This document shows, in pieces, positions 24,253-36,900 of a stretch of 64,000 nt of DNA. The position numbers and the translations under genes were made by a program. The notes below the pieces were generated by a model that searched no databases, was not told the DNA's origin, and saw only the letters and a list, made by a program, of their open reading frames with translations. Source of the stretch: Megalopta genalis (taxonomy: Eukaryota; Arthropoda; Insecta; Hymenoptera; Halictidae). The DNA is taken from NCBI RefSeq assembly GCF_051020955.1, contig NC_135013.1, positions 37,649,302-37,713,301 on the forward strand. The letters are read 5' to 3'. Each line of letters starts with the position of its first letter. Position 1 is the stretch's first letter.

Positions 24253-25910
24253 CAGAGTGGTATATAAAAGCCTGAAATCATGGCCAAAATCCTAAGTTGT
24301 TGTTGAGGGGTTTCTGACTAATGGATTGGTTAGTTTAATGATGGGTCCGTGTGGTGGGAGAAACGGCATGACCCATACTTTTATACCTGAATGGTAATTG
24401 CACTTCGAATTTCGAGTTTGTTGGTCAGTCGTTACTCGTTAGCCGGACCGGCAGTGAGTACTGGCAGTGGCAGTGGCAGTGGCAGTGGCAGTGGATACGA
24501 ATTAAATTATTATAATATATATTAATGTATATTAATATATATTAATATATATTATTATAATTAACACGTTCCGTGCCGAGCTTTTTTTACTCGAATCTTC
24601 ACACTTTGATATTTTACTAAAACTTGATGTATTACGTGCAATTATTAATTCTCGTACACATAACAACGTAACAAAAACTTATCAACGCCCATTCTTGCGG
24701 TGGAAATTGATTCTGCGGTTCTAAATTTCTTGTAAACAATTTGTTCAGTTCACTAAGTAAACATGCAAGCGTGTACCATGGATGGTACACGTGGCACGGA
24801 ACGTGTTAAAGCGTCTATCTTTTTGTGGAAATGTTCTTTTTCAATCGTGTAAAGTGGATATTGTTCCTGGTGATAAGTACAACATTTTGTACCGCTAACA
24901 TCTCACGAATTGTTAACTATTACATTAGAAAATCGATAAATTGTAGATTCAAATTATAGGAGCAAATGGAATGCATTTATTGTAAAGTTATATGTAGTCG
25001 AAACTTTTGCGGCCTATGAGGGCCTGCTTTCAAATTTACAGGAGCCATAGTTTATAGTTTCATCCAGCTGCACTTGAAAAATTGGCTGCATCATGTTGCA
25101 CTTTTTTCAATTACAACCACTTTTGTGAGTCAACGTACGGGAAACCGTCTCGTGAGAGTATCTGAGACAGAATAACTTTCTAAAAATCGTGCATTGTTTT
25201 TAGATGTTAGAAAAAACACTTTATTAGACAATGTCGAAAATTATTTTGAAAAAAAATGAAATTTGTTAGATTGAAAAAAATGTTTCAATTTTTGGTTTTC
25301 TATTTTTAGGATCTCGTGACAGTCGATACTGTCTAACTAGGAAAGAAGTGTTCCTTGTTATTAAAGAAAACTCGAATAGTGGCAATAATTCAATAATAGA
25401 AATGATATGAAAAAATTATTTTCTGCCTTGAGATGCAAAATGGCTGGCAGAATCGGTAGTTCTTCGAGTGCCCTCCGCCTGCGTTAGCAATAAAATCAGA
25501 AATTTAAGCGGTCGTCCTTCTTCCAACACAATTCTATGTTATATTACAAGTCACTTCAAGCGGCCACGAGATTGATTATGAAAAATTCAAAATATACACT
25601 TTTAATACGGCAAGAATGCGTAACAAAATTTCTTCTTCAACCTTACAGCTCCGCGTGCACAACGACCCATCCGCCATATTTGATTCGCCATTTCGTTTTT
25701 GGAATTTTGAAATGCAGATTCGTAATCAGGATTCCCGGAGATATGTGTACACCAATTTTTGTTAAAATTAAATCATTTTTTCAACACCCGTCCGCCATAT
25801 TTTTTATATTATTTCCGACCACGAAAACCATTACATACAAATTTTCAAATAAATCTGTCACTATTTCTTATTTTGACCATGATTTCAAGCTTTTATACCT
25901 CTGTGCGTCG
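24253..25910 (+). mobile_element. Transib-like non-autonomous element, copy A, with CGTCG flanks
   Basis: The element 24253-25905 begins CAGAGTGGTATATAAAAGC and ends GCTTTTATACCTCTGTG, inverted ends of about 40 bp including GAAATCATGGCCAAAAT. CGTCG lies on both sides (24248-24252, shared with the preceding element, and 25906-25910). It contains a CAGTGG hexamer run (about 24466-24495) and a nested TTAA MITE. A second copy in the opposite orientation lies at 52197-53322. Short frames shared by the copies (THPPYLI...HFVFGI) show no recognised domain. Confidence 0.65.
24561..24809. mobile_element. TTAA MITE nested in copy A
   Basis: TTAA at 24561-24564 and 24806-24809, inverted ends CACGTTCCGTGCC. 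The inverted copy of the host element (52197-53322) has an unoccupied TTAA at 53053-53056 in matching context (TTAAAGCGT), which confirms both the insertion and the 4-bp duplication. Likely a piggyBac-superfamily MITE by its target site. Confidence 0.85.
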
Positions 25911-26339
25911 GTACGGCCCACGCGGCGAGCATAGGTGGACGTCGATCGCCACGATTCTAAATTATTGTTCAAAATCATTTTACTTTGAACGAGTATTCGA
26001 ATCAGACGTTCGTTATTCTAGTTTTATATGTTCGATTGGTATTTTCTTATCTATTTATATTGTGCAATAGGGGTCTATAGTTCGTCCAATAAATAAATAA
26101 AAATGCCCATTTCTTCCCTGTTTTTAAGATCAATTTTGTATACGTTTTATCACACCAGCTGCAGTTTCTTTCGGCAAGTTCTAGAATTATTCTATTAAGT
26201 GCGAAATTTTTTATGAACATGTTTCGCAAGCGTTTTAATCTAAATCGTAGGAGAAGTATTTTCGTTTTAAAACGTAAAATTGCCATTTCCTTATGACGTG
26301 TACACGCGTCGTTCATACAGAATGAAATTAAGAGGTTAA
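25911..26339. other. intron sequence without recognised feature
   Basis: AT-rich unique sequence between copy A and a degenerate array. Nothing recognised. Confidence 0.5.
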
Positions 26340-26885
26340 TTTTCACTAAATAAGGGTTTCATTTAATGTGCAGCAAAACAAATTTTTCTTTAACGTGCAC
26401 CAAATGAAAAATTATCTTCAAAGCTCACTAAATAAGAATTTCATTTGATGTGCATTAAATAGAAAATCATGTTCAATGTTCAACAAATAAGAATTTTATT
26501 TGAATGTACACCAAATAAGGATTCTATTTTAATGTGCACTAAATAAAAATTTTATTTGAATGTACATCGATTACAAATTTTATTAAATGTGCACCAAAAT
26601 AAATTTGTCCGGAATGTGTACTAAATAAAAATTTGTCCGGAATATGTACTACATAAAAATTGTACTCAATCTGCATCAAACAAAACTGAGTCTCTAATGT
26701 AGAGCAAACAAAAATGCCCCTTTAACGTGCATCGCATATAAATTTGATTGAACGTGCACCGTAACAATTTTCCCTTCTATGTTCGCTAAACGAAGATTTC
26801 GTTCGAGGTGAATAATATAAAAATTCATCTATAACATTCATTACATGATTCTTCTATTCTACGAGCACGAAATAATTTATCTTTA
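26340..26885. repeat. degenerate ~30-bp tandem array related to the 16.4-kb satellite
   Basis: Repeated TTTAATGTGCACCAAAT / AATAAGAATTTCATTTGATGTGCA / AAATAAAAATTTGTCC-type units, too diverged for a fixed period. The units match the degenerate edges of the 16360-18620 array (for example CTAAATAAGAACCTTATTTGATG at 18540), so both descend from one tandem family. Confidence 0.75.
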
Positions 26886-28059
26886 ACGTCCACCGAAAAA
26901 AAACAACAAATAATTTCCCAAAGAAATAAAAACGTTGAAAAGCTTGTACAAATAAAGAGAGGGAGGGTTCCTCCGTGGTTTTGTTATTGAAACATTAAAA
27001 ATGAATGTCGTTCGACAGATACAGCAAACACAGGAAGCGTCCCAGTTCCCAATCCCATTTTGAGTGTTGTCTCTTTGACCCTTTGTTCGAGCCGCATGGG
27101 GTGCAGATGCATTCCAGGTTGAATTTTCGTTGTTTACACAGGGGGCCATTCGGCAAGGGGGGTCGTTCGAGCAACACGCCATCTTTGTACCCGTTGTTGA
27201 AACGGATCCATACACAGAGGATCCTGTAACCGACAGCATACGCGAAACCGTCCAAAAACCGAGAGAGAGAGAGAGAGAGAGAGAGAGCTCCGTTTCCGAG
27301 GCAACAAAATGTTTCCGTACGAAGCTTTTCCCGGCGAGCAACATTTTTCCGCGTAGAGATACGTTCCCCGGGCGTAAACAACGCTGAAAAGCCGTCGAGC
27401 ACCTGCGAATAAGTGTGACTAACACTACCGTGACTGTTAGTCATTATATTTTCCGATAATAAGCCGCGATGACGGTGCCGTATCATCCAGTTTACATAAT
27501 CCCTGCCGGCAAGCGTGATCATTCACCGACACAATCAGCTCGAATGCTACAAAATGTCATTTTCATTCGATATCGAAATTAGCAACTGAAATGATATACA
27601 CGTGGCATAATCGTTGCAATGGCGTCAGCGGTCTCTGCTTCGTGACTAATTTTTCTTGGTATCTGCGCGAGACATTTAAACGGATCGAATTGCATAATTA
27701 CGTTTGACAAATGCAGCATCATTTTTAGAGCATAGTCTCGTAGACGCCCAAGCTCGCCGAATCGACGAAGTCAGGATCATCTCACCGGCTATGCTACCGA
27801 AGTATGTTCGCGAAACCCGCGACAGTGTCTACTTTGTGGCCGAGTGTTCGGATGATTAGCGTTCGCCGAGCAGCACGATCAGGCCTGATCCGATAAAGAG
27901 CACACATAAACGCGCCCGGCCGCTCGTTTCTCTTCCGATTACGGTCGTATTAATTCCCGGCTGGCGTCCACGTCCGATCGGAGCCCCGGGGTCCTCTCGT
28001 CGCGCGGCACAGGAGGCAGGACATTTAACATCGGAGCGAGGAAGAAACAGTAAAAAAAA
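26886..28059. other. intron sequence with a short (GA)n tract at 27261-27288
   Basis: A unique block; a GA run with GA on the + strand lies at 27261-27288. Overlapping frames on both strands (up to 180 codons, minus) have no recognisable domain and run through the simple repeat. Confidence 0.55.
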
Positions 28060-28865
28060 GAACGAAAGAAAGAAAGAAAGAAAGAAAAGGGAAAAACATC
28101 GAGGCAGCAATTACCGGGCACGAAGCGAGACAAATCGAGAGGCCGCCTCTTCCTCCGAGGTTTTTAGGCCGCTCGTCTACGTCTGTTGTTTTGTAGTTCA
28201 ACGACTCCTGTTTCGCTGCCACCTCCGCTCGCTATACTGTACACTGTACAGTGTACACAGTGTATACGGTATATACCGCGGCGGTCGGAGCCCGTTGCCT
28301 CTTTCACCTCCTCCTTTGCCACCTCCGCGAGAACCGCCTCCTCATCTCCGCCGTCGCGGCGTGTGCTCCGTCGTCGGAGCCGGAGGAGAGACCTCTTTGC
28401 TCGCGGAGAAACCGAGCGACAGAGCGAGGCGTGCACGTATGATCGAGTGCCTCCTACAAAGTATTGCACGGATACGGAAGAAAGTGTGCAGTCGCGAGAG
28501 CCGCCGCCGCCGCCGCCGCCGCCGAGCGATAAATATTCATAAGGACAACCGATGTGGGACTACCGGCCCGGGCTCTCCGCGCGCGGTTTGTAACGAGAGA
28601 AACTCCCGTATAGGCTCCTTGTTAGACCGAAGCAATAAATAACGCGGTCAAAACTGCGAGAGACTTCCGGCTGGCCGCCATCATGCCGAGGAAAATCGCT
28701 CTGCACGATGCCCGAAGCGGAAATCGATTTTCTCGGGGCTCTAGGCGCGGCTTTCGGATCTTCCTCGAAGCGGGGGGTGTCTTCTTCAAAATGGGCCTTC
28801 GAATTGAGGATTTTGAGGATTTTGAGGATTTTGAGGATTTTGATTTCGAGGTTCTGAGATTTTAA
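28060..28865. other. CpG-rich block with several microsatellites
   Basis: Contains (AAAG)n at about 28063-28088, a perfect 20-bp palindrome at 28238-28257 (TGTACACTGTACAGTGTACA), a (CCG)n run at about 28500-28523, and four 9-bp GAGGATTTT units at about 28805-28842. The CpG-rich part (28130-28680) is a candidate regulatory block. Frames here are kept open by base composition. Confidence 0.6.
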
Positions 28866-30605
28866 CGCGAATTGACGGAGGAGTGACGGGTTTATTGCCT
28901 GTTCACCGTTAGAAGGGTTGCGTTTACCTTTGAAGACGATGAGGGTTTTCTTTTGTCTCGTTGGAACAATGGTGTTAGGCGTCTTTCAATTTTCTTTGAA
29001 TTTAATGGATATTTGTTGGATTTTATTGCGTTGATCGTGCAGGGTACGTTTTTGTTACGATCGTTTGATACATTGATCATAGAACTGGCCAGTTTTATTC
29101 GTCGTTCGTAATCGGTATCACTTTCCAGAAACATTTTGGTTTCTTCTCGAATCAATGGCGACTTCTTTCGTCTTTCATCGTCATTTTATGGTCAGTATAA
29201 TCTTTCAGAAGCTTTTTGTTTCCTTCTTCATTCAGTCAAGATGTTCTTTCACCTTTTTACGTGATCATTCTACTGCGGATTTTATGCATTTATAACGGAA
29301 TTGAGTAGTTGCAATTTCAAGTAGTAGAAAGATGAAAGAAGTTTAACAATATTAATATATTATTTTCAACCGATTAAAATGATTAACCGTTTGCGTATCA
29401 CGATCCACTTTTGCGCTCTTCAGATTTTGTGTCGAGAAAAGCCAGGGCATTTGGCCGAAACAGACGACTTACGGCCCACCCGAAATTTGTCGAAACGTGC
29501 TCAGTCTTTCAGACGCATGTATACGTCGCGCGTCGCATCGATGTCAGTAATCCAATTTGCATTTTGTTGTTACCTATTCTAAATTAATAGTATATATATT
29601 TTCATTCATAACGTTTTATTTTATGTTTTACGGCTTTTTTCGACACATAATCGAAGGAGCGCTATTGCACTCTTCGGCGCTTTTCGATCCTGTTTTTTCA
29701 GAACCATCTGTTTCGCAAACGGTTAAAGAAAGAACAAACGGAGATGGAGGCAGTTTTTATTTTGCACAAAAATTCGCAGTCCAATAATCATACATTTTCC
29801 TATACCAATAAAACAAAGATCCTCTTGATCATCTTCTTAATCGATTGCATATTTATTACATTTTATTGTGTCGTGTAGGAAAGAAATTTTTTGTACGTCA
29901 ATTTTATTATATTGGTCACAGCACTCTCGAGTGTATTCATTGTTCGTGGCCAGTGTCATCTTTCAGACTCTCTGTGGTTTTTTCTTTCTCCAACGAGGAT
30001 ATCTCCTTCATCTCTTGCACAGTCATTAAAGCAAACGGTCTTTTAATACTCTTCTCAATTCGTCGAACATTCGTTCCATTTTATTGTATCGTACTATGTC
30101 GGCAAGATTTTGTTACGTCACTTTTATGGTTCAGTTTATTTTATTACCGGTAATGTTCGTGCTGTAAAAATATCTATGGAGGAACAAAGAGGGGACATGT
30201 AGAGAGCACGCAGTCGGCGTTCGAATTCAGGGTCTCGAGTGCAACTTCGTCAATTCCCAATTTTCCAATTCTCCAAGCTGCGAGCGTGTCTCCCGGCACA
30301 AAAGATCAATTATCTGCAACTGCTTCTTGCGTGTTGGACTGAACTATTCTCAAGTTGACATCGTTCAAGGATTCCTACATCGTAACAGCGATGCTCCGGC
30401 TTCAGTCTATTCAAGGTTCTAGAATTTCTGAACTCTCGAGCCGCCGTCTTGTCGGGCTCCATGAAAAAATTGTGATTAATCGATTTTCTGGAATACAGAG
30501 TGCATTCTATAGAATGCGGTTTGGCTGCTTCGTACGAGAAGTCAATTAATTAAATAAATAGATCTAGAATACAATTAGATTAACATATTATTTTCAAGAA
30601 GCATT
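28866..30605. other. intron sequence with dispersed-repeat fragments
   Basis: Contains two copies of a short dispersed module (minus-strand at 29262-29300; plus-strand at 29743-29791) in otherwise unique T-rich sequence. No gene recognised. Confidence 0.5.
29743..29791 (+). repeat. dispersed ~50-bp module (GGCAGTTTTT...CCGCAGTC)
   Basis: Starts GATGGAGGCAGTTTTTATTT and continues through a TTCGCAGTCCAATAATCA block. The best match is 57478-57526; at least eight partial relatives are spread over the window. Probably one end of an interspersed element. Confidence 0.6.
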
Positions 30606-30609
30606 TCGC

Positions 30610-30820
30610 AATTATCTCAAATAATTATAAAATCAAATAACATGTTATTTCGAGTTATTTCGAGTAACGTTATTTCAAAGATGATCACTTATGAGATAAA
30701 ATAACATGTTATTTCAGATAATATTTCAAGCAATAGTTATATATAATATTTTATATCTATATTATATAAAATAGTTATTTAAAATAATGTTTCAAATAAT
30801 GTTATTCCAAGCATGGCTAG
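30610..30820. repeat. degenerate TTATTTCAAATAA-type tandem tract
   Basis: Repeated (A)TAACATGTTATTTC and ATAATGTTTCAAATAA blocks in direct and inverted arrangement. AT-rich minisatellite-like. Confidence 0.6.
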
Positions 30821-31166
30821 GTCTGCCCACAGTGTTAAACTAAATTGCGGAGTCTTCGTTTCGCCGAATGATCCGCAGTCAATTCGTGAATCAGCCAGTC
30901 AGTCGAAATTGCTTATCGATCCTCCCGTGACGGCACCGGGAGGCTACAAAATTCGTGTCGATTAAAAATTCGCGGGATTTCAGAACTGGAACTGCCTTCC
31001 CCGATTCTTCGTGAGCAGGGTACAGCCTCTGGAATCGTTTCTTTCGCGGCAGGCTTCTGTAGAGATACTCTCTTCTTTCTCTGGCGTGCCGTATGCCGGC
31101 TCGTAAAGGTTAAATGAGTCTGGCGCATTCAGAGAGCGAGTTCGAAATTGTGGACGATAGAAGAAC

Positions 31167-31212
<46 letters not shown>

Positions 31213-31690
31213 CAAGACAGCGGGGAGGGAGGTAGTTTTCGAAGTACGCCGAGGGAGACAGAGACGCAGAAAGAGAAGCGACGATCGTAATAACCTCCTC
31301 CACCACCTCCTCCACCTGCAACGACATTTTACTATGTATTGCTTCCATGTATATAGAATAGTTCTCTCTCGCGTTGCCTCCCTACCTCTCCCGACGTTCA
31401 CCGTGGCGTGTCTCTACGTACACGTACAGAGGCAGAGCCAGCATTTTGCTGTACACTCACCTTTCGGTCGTAGTATATCGGCACAGAAGCTTTCCTGGCT
31501 CGGTCGAACGAGCGTCGTTCCTACTACCGGCTGGCCGTGACACACTTATTCCATCGGCAGCCGTGCAAAGTGGCAGCCATCATGAAAATCTCACGGTTTT
31601 TCGATTCCACGGGATTCACCTTTGTTTCTTAGTTAAACGCCTCTCCGATCACCCGTGACTCAAGACATTACTTACAGTTGTTCGGTAACT
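30821..31690. other. intron sequence with a GA tract at 31166-31212
   Basis: Moderately GC-rich unique sequence. A GA run with an AAAG interruption (GA on +) sits at 31166-31212. No coding signal beyond frames extended by the repeat. Confidence 0.55.
31166..31212. repeat. (GA)n microsatellite, GA on + strand
   Basis: Near-pure GA run with two short interruptions. Confidence 0.95.
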
Positions 31691-32290
31691 GCGACAATTG
31701 CAGTAACAATGTTGCAGACTAGAATTTTTGCCGGTCCAGAATTGTTGTCAATCGAAAATCCAGCATATACATCTTATTGTACGATGTTTTCTTAGTAACT
31801 TCGGAAAATTTGAGCTTCTTATCTGTGGTTAGTAGAAAATGGCAGCCATTTAACTGTAACCGGTTTCACCAAAGCATCGGATACATCTAAGATTTTGTTT
31901 GACGAAAGGGTCAATTAAAATAATTTTTGTGGCCGAAGAAGCATTGTTTATTGAAAACTCAATATATTCATTTTATTGTACGTTGTTTTCTTAACAACTA
32001 CTGAAAATTTTAGCTACTTATCCGTAGATAGAAGAAAATGACAACCGTTTAACTGTGACCAGTTTCGCCGAAGTACCAGACACAACTATGGAAGCTTGTA
32101 TTTGATGAAAGGGTTATTTAAAACAATTTTTGTAGGCGAGGGATTATTGTTCATCGAAAATCCAACATATACATCTTATTGTACGTTGTTTTTCTAGTAA
32201 CTTCTGAAAATGTGACAACGATATCTATTAACAGAACAAAATGGTAGCCAAAGAATCGTAACCAAAGAATCAGACACATCTCCACGAGCT
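31690..32290. repeat. three tandem copies of a ~200-bp unit
   Basis: The anchor (C/T)TTATTGTACG(A/T)TGTTTT occurs at about 31773, 31973 and 32174, with the surrounding blocks (ATCGAAAATCCA, AAAATGGCAGCC, GACGAAAGGGT) repeated in the same order. Period about 200 bp, clearly diverged copies. Confidence 0.8.
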
Positions 32291-32959
32291 CTTTTATCCG
32301 ATGCAAATGTTTGTACGATAAATCAGTTTTCACAGCCCGGAATTAACTGTATTCACGTTGCGTTTCTTGCACGAAAGATGTGTCTCCTTGAGATGATAAG
32401 AATAAAACTAATTAACCAGGTTTCGCCCGGTTATTGCACAGTTAGGATCGCTCGGTTCAATAAACTTTTCAGTTACCAGCTTGACAAGAATTATATTCTT
32501 GAATTTTAATTAGCCGTTCCATTTCGTTCGTCCTTCATCTAATTACACTGTTGAACTTCCACCGAGTTCGAGAGCATTCATTTCCATAAAGTTATTTATT
32601 CGTTGACAAGCTCTAACTTGGAACGGAGTTCACCGCGAGCTAGTCTCTCTAATATGAAAGAATTAAAGCATCCGAGGGGCTGGGGGAACGTGATCGAAAA
32701 GTATACACGGTGGCCGTGGTCGTCGTTGGCGTAATCGATCGATACGCATGAATTTTGTAATTCAGATTCACGCGACCGCTGACTAGCAGTATGCATTACT
32801 GCCATCAACTTGCCCATGATGCAACATTTATAGTTATTGACTAAGAAGTGGCACGCCACTTTCTAAATGCAAGCACACCGTCGCTGTTCACATGATTCTG
32901 CGACCGGTAGCTGCCAAAACCGATCTCGCCCCCCCCCGATTCCTATCAACTTTACATTC
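32291..32959. other. intron sequence without recognised feature
   Basis: Unique sequence. Short frames on both strands, none recognised. Confidence 0.5.
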
Positions 32960-33960
32960 GGTATCATTTTGCAACTGCATAAGAATGCAGTTGCAGTCTT
33001 CGACGCTCATTCCGCGAGTTCTTCGAATTCTGCGCATCAGACTTTTTATTGTACACAAAGTTCGGTCGATTTCGCTGTTCCAAAAATTCCTATGACGTGA
33101 TCTCATGCATTCATGACGGCAACATGAATGCACGACTGGAGAGCTGAGCCGATCTCACGATTCTCAAAAATTCTGACATTCTTAAATCCTTATGATCTGT
33201 GCATTTAATTGTGGGATTTAAATTCCCGTTTTGCATTTATGCAACTGCATCAATCGATTAATTGAGCAGTTTTCAAAATTTTTATAAATATAATCGATGT
33301 ACACAAACGTGCAATATAACTGCAACTACAGCATTCGAAGTACAATGTAAATGCAATTGCAGCATTCGATTGATTTTACAGTTCGTAAAGATTCTTAAAT
33401 TATAACCTCTGCACCCAAAAGTGCAACGTAAATGCAACTGCAGAGTTCGATAAACTTCACACACTGCTGAAAAATTCTTAAATCAGAATTTCAGCTGAAA
33501 AGTTTGCGATGTGAATGCAACTGCAGCATTCAATTAATTCAACAGATCGCAAGAATTTTTTTAAATATAATTTCTGCACGGAAACGTTCGATATGAATGC
33601 AACTGTAAAATTCGATTAATTCAGCATTTTAAAAAGTAAATACTTAAAATGTATAATCTCTGCACAGAAATGCGCGATACGAACGCGACTGCGGAATTCG
33701 ATTAATTTAGCAATTTCAAAAAATACTTGAAATATAATCTCTGCATGGAAATTGTGCGATACGAATGCAACCGCAGAATTCGATTAATGTAACAGTTTGA
33801 AAAAATTCGTAATGTATAATTTCCGTATCCGAACGCGCGCAATGTAAAACGCGACTACGCACGCCGTCCGTTCGATTTCACTTGTCGAACAAATTCGGAA
33901 ACTACAATCTCAGCACTCCGTGCGCAATAAGACTGCAACTGCGACGAATGCAAAAAACAC
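32960..33960. repeat. ~82-bp tandem array with an ATGCAACTGCAG core
   Basis: The core ATGCAACTGCAG and variants recur at about 33350, 33431, 33514, 33596, 33682 and 33764 (81-86 bp apart), with shared GATTAATTCA and CTCTGCAC blocks. At the left margin, TGCAACTGCATAAGAATGCA is part of an 11-bp perfect hairpin (32970-32995). Diverged, non-coding. Confidence 0.85.
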
Positions 33961-36900
33961 GGCAACCCGTGAAAGAATGCCGGGCGCACCAATTTCTGCA
34001 GGCCGAAAACAGGCCTGCAGCCGTCTCGCGCGAGTTCCTAAAAAATCGACGAACGAAGCACGACAGTAACAAGCGCTTTCAGCGATTCTCGCATGATTCT
34101 CTCTGCTATGCGATAATTGATCGTTGCAAGTGCAGCAGGTGCGTGGTATCCGAACGGTTCTCTCGCAGAACCGTGTTAACATTTCACGGTACGGGGGAAA
34201 AAAAAAGAAATAACTAGGGTACGTCGAAAAGAGAGAGAAAGACAGGGAGAAAGAGAAAGAGAAAGATAGAGCCGACTCCGCCAGTTAGGCTGTCAGGATG
34301 ACCCCTGACAAGCGTGCACGACACCGTGACGCTAACTACAGACACCGATGTTAATACGTTGGCTGCAACGTGTATTTTCGCGGCGATGCTCGAACCGGGT
34401 ATGAATAATTCTATCGTAAATACAGTCCGGCGAAGTTAGGGGACCTAAAGCAGCCAGTTGCCGGCGCAGTCCAAGAACATCTCCCCTTTACTTTAAAGGC
34501 TCGGCCGGCGAGCCAGGAACAAGCTTTCAAGCAACACGGAACGAGAGCTCCCCGCGCGGATCGATTAACCGGCCCGAGTCTATCGTAAAAGCTAGCAAAA
34601 CTGCGCATTACGTTTCTAATAATAGCGTTTGTATTTTACGCAAATAACCTCCAGCGCTCGATAAGATGACTCGACGGAATCCTAGTCATTTCTCGGCCGG
34701 TTCTCGTAGTAAAAGCTTCCAGTGGTTTTTAACGCAAGCTCGTTACCCCCGTTCGCCTTCCTCTTTTTTTTTTTTTAACACGCTCTCTCTCGCCTGTGTC
34801 GGTCTCGCATTGGTCACACTAATTCACGACATTTTTAGTGTAACGTTCGCGGGATTTTAAAGGGATGTTTACGATGCGAAGCTGTTCGAGCCACACCATG
34901 ATCAATTTGAAACTTTCTGGTTTCTGTTTCGTTGACCCTCCCACGGTGTTCGTAAAAACATCAATGGTGGTCCGGCTGTGTAGGCTAAATAAACACATGC
35001 ACGTCTTTGGGAACTGCACTGTAACACGATGTTCTTAAGATTGTTGTACGCAATGATGTAATCATTGTTATGGAGATACAGTAAGGGTCAAATTCATTTG
35101 CAGGGTTCACTAAGTCTGCTATAAAAAGATACGAAAAAATATTACTACGAAAATACTACAAAAATATTGATCATTAATCTGCAAGATCATCATTGAAAAG
35201 TTAGACAGTTAATTACTGTTAATTACTTAGATTTTGTGGGAAATTTTGGGATTGATTCTTGACACCTAACGTGTTAGCACTGAAAGCAGCTGTTTTACGT
35301 TAGTTTGTCAATGTGACAATAAGACGTTTCTTCCGATTGTTAACCAATATTTTCCGCAATAAATGTATCATATAATATATAATGAATAACTCATAATTGT
35401 ATCTTTGCAATCTGAATAATCGAAAATTAAGAATCTTAGTGATTTTTAAAACATTTTGACGGATTACACCTAACATTACGAAATAACCTAATGTTAATTC
35501 ACGATTATTGAATTGGCGAGCACACATTCGTGGACAATTAATTCATGATTAATTGGACGACTAAAAAAGATGCTACATTTTAGAAATAAGCGATTTCTAT
35601 TTATTCAACATTACAATCAGGGTTTTGTTTCTATAAAAACTAGCAAACGATCACTACAAACATACACAAAATGAAATAGAATTGAATTCCACCAGTCCAA
35701 ACAATTATATTTGAAAAAAAAGAGAATTTTTATGGAGTGTACCGTTAAATATTATTCGTTGATTTATTGCTATACATAATTTGTAGATAAATAAATGTGT
35801 TATCATTTTGTCGCGCTATGTTTTCATAAAAAAATACTTTTTCCTTCAAATAAAATTATTTGCACTGACGTTGTGTATATTTATAGTGGTCTTTTGCAAG
35901 TTTGTTTAAAAATTAAACCTTTATGTTAAATTAAAATCACTTATTTTCAAAGTATGCCACCTTTTTGTCGCGAACTGTGTATATCACGAAAATAGCTAAA
36001 AGTCTGAATAAGCTCATTATCGTTACTATTATCGGATAAAATAAAACGGTTGCGCCCAGTGCTGCGTGAACCTATTGTTGACAAACGATCTGCACACGAG
36101 CGACGCGATGCGACATTAAACCCGACCACGAAAATGGCGGCGTCCGTTTAATTAACGAGTATCAGTTTACCGGCGAAGGATCGTCGAATACCATCGAACG
36201 AAACACCGCGGGAATCGTGGCTGGCCAATCGCAGGACCATAGTGCTCGAGGCTCTCTCATTCGGCGACTCGGCGGCATAGCTCGCGGTCGCGTTCTTATG
36301 CGCCCGTGTGCGTGCACGTGCGTGAAATAATGCGCAGCGGAGCACAGATGTTGTTGACCTTGCGTTAAAAGCGCTGTCGAATCCGTGTTCACCGATCCGC
36401 CGTCCGGACCCGTCGTGTTTCGCGCCAACGCCAGAATACCGCGACAGGAATTATAAACGGACGACAAGCCCGGCGAAGTCCGAATTTAAGAGCCGCCACA
36501 TCGCCGCTGCCATACGCATTTAGGCGCGATACACGTAACTCTTGCTCTCTGCGCTGTATCGATCCTGAAACATTTCTGGACACCGCGGAAACGTGTTCCG
36601 CGGAAGTCTCTCTGCGAAACTTGTTTGTCGTGCCCGAAATTATTTCAACGTTGCCACACGGTTTAAGGCCGTAGCGTAGTTGGTCGTTGAATTCGTTTCG
36701 ACACCAGCTCTATAACGATAATAATAATTAAGACAAAATATAGAGAGCAAAGAGAAAAATACACTTCACTAACACAAGAAATGAAAAGAATATGGAAACA
36801 TTGATAATAATAACATTCGTATGATATCGGCAACAGACATCACTTCAAAATCGTTCATACAGAATCTAGAATTACTTATCCTTACCAACATACATGCGTT

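Noticed and set aside
26883..27522. 175-180-codon minus-strand ORFs
   Set aside because: Two overlapping frames both pass through the (GA)n tract; no domain.
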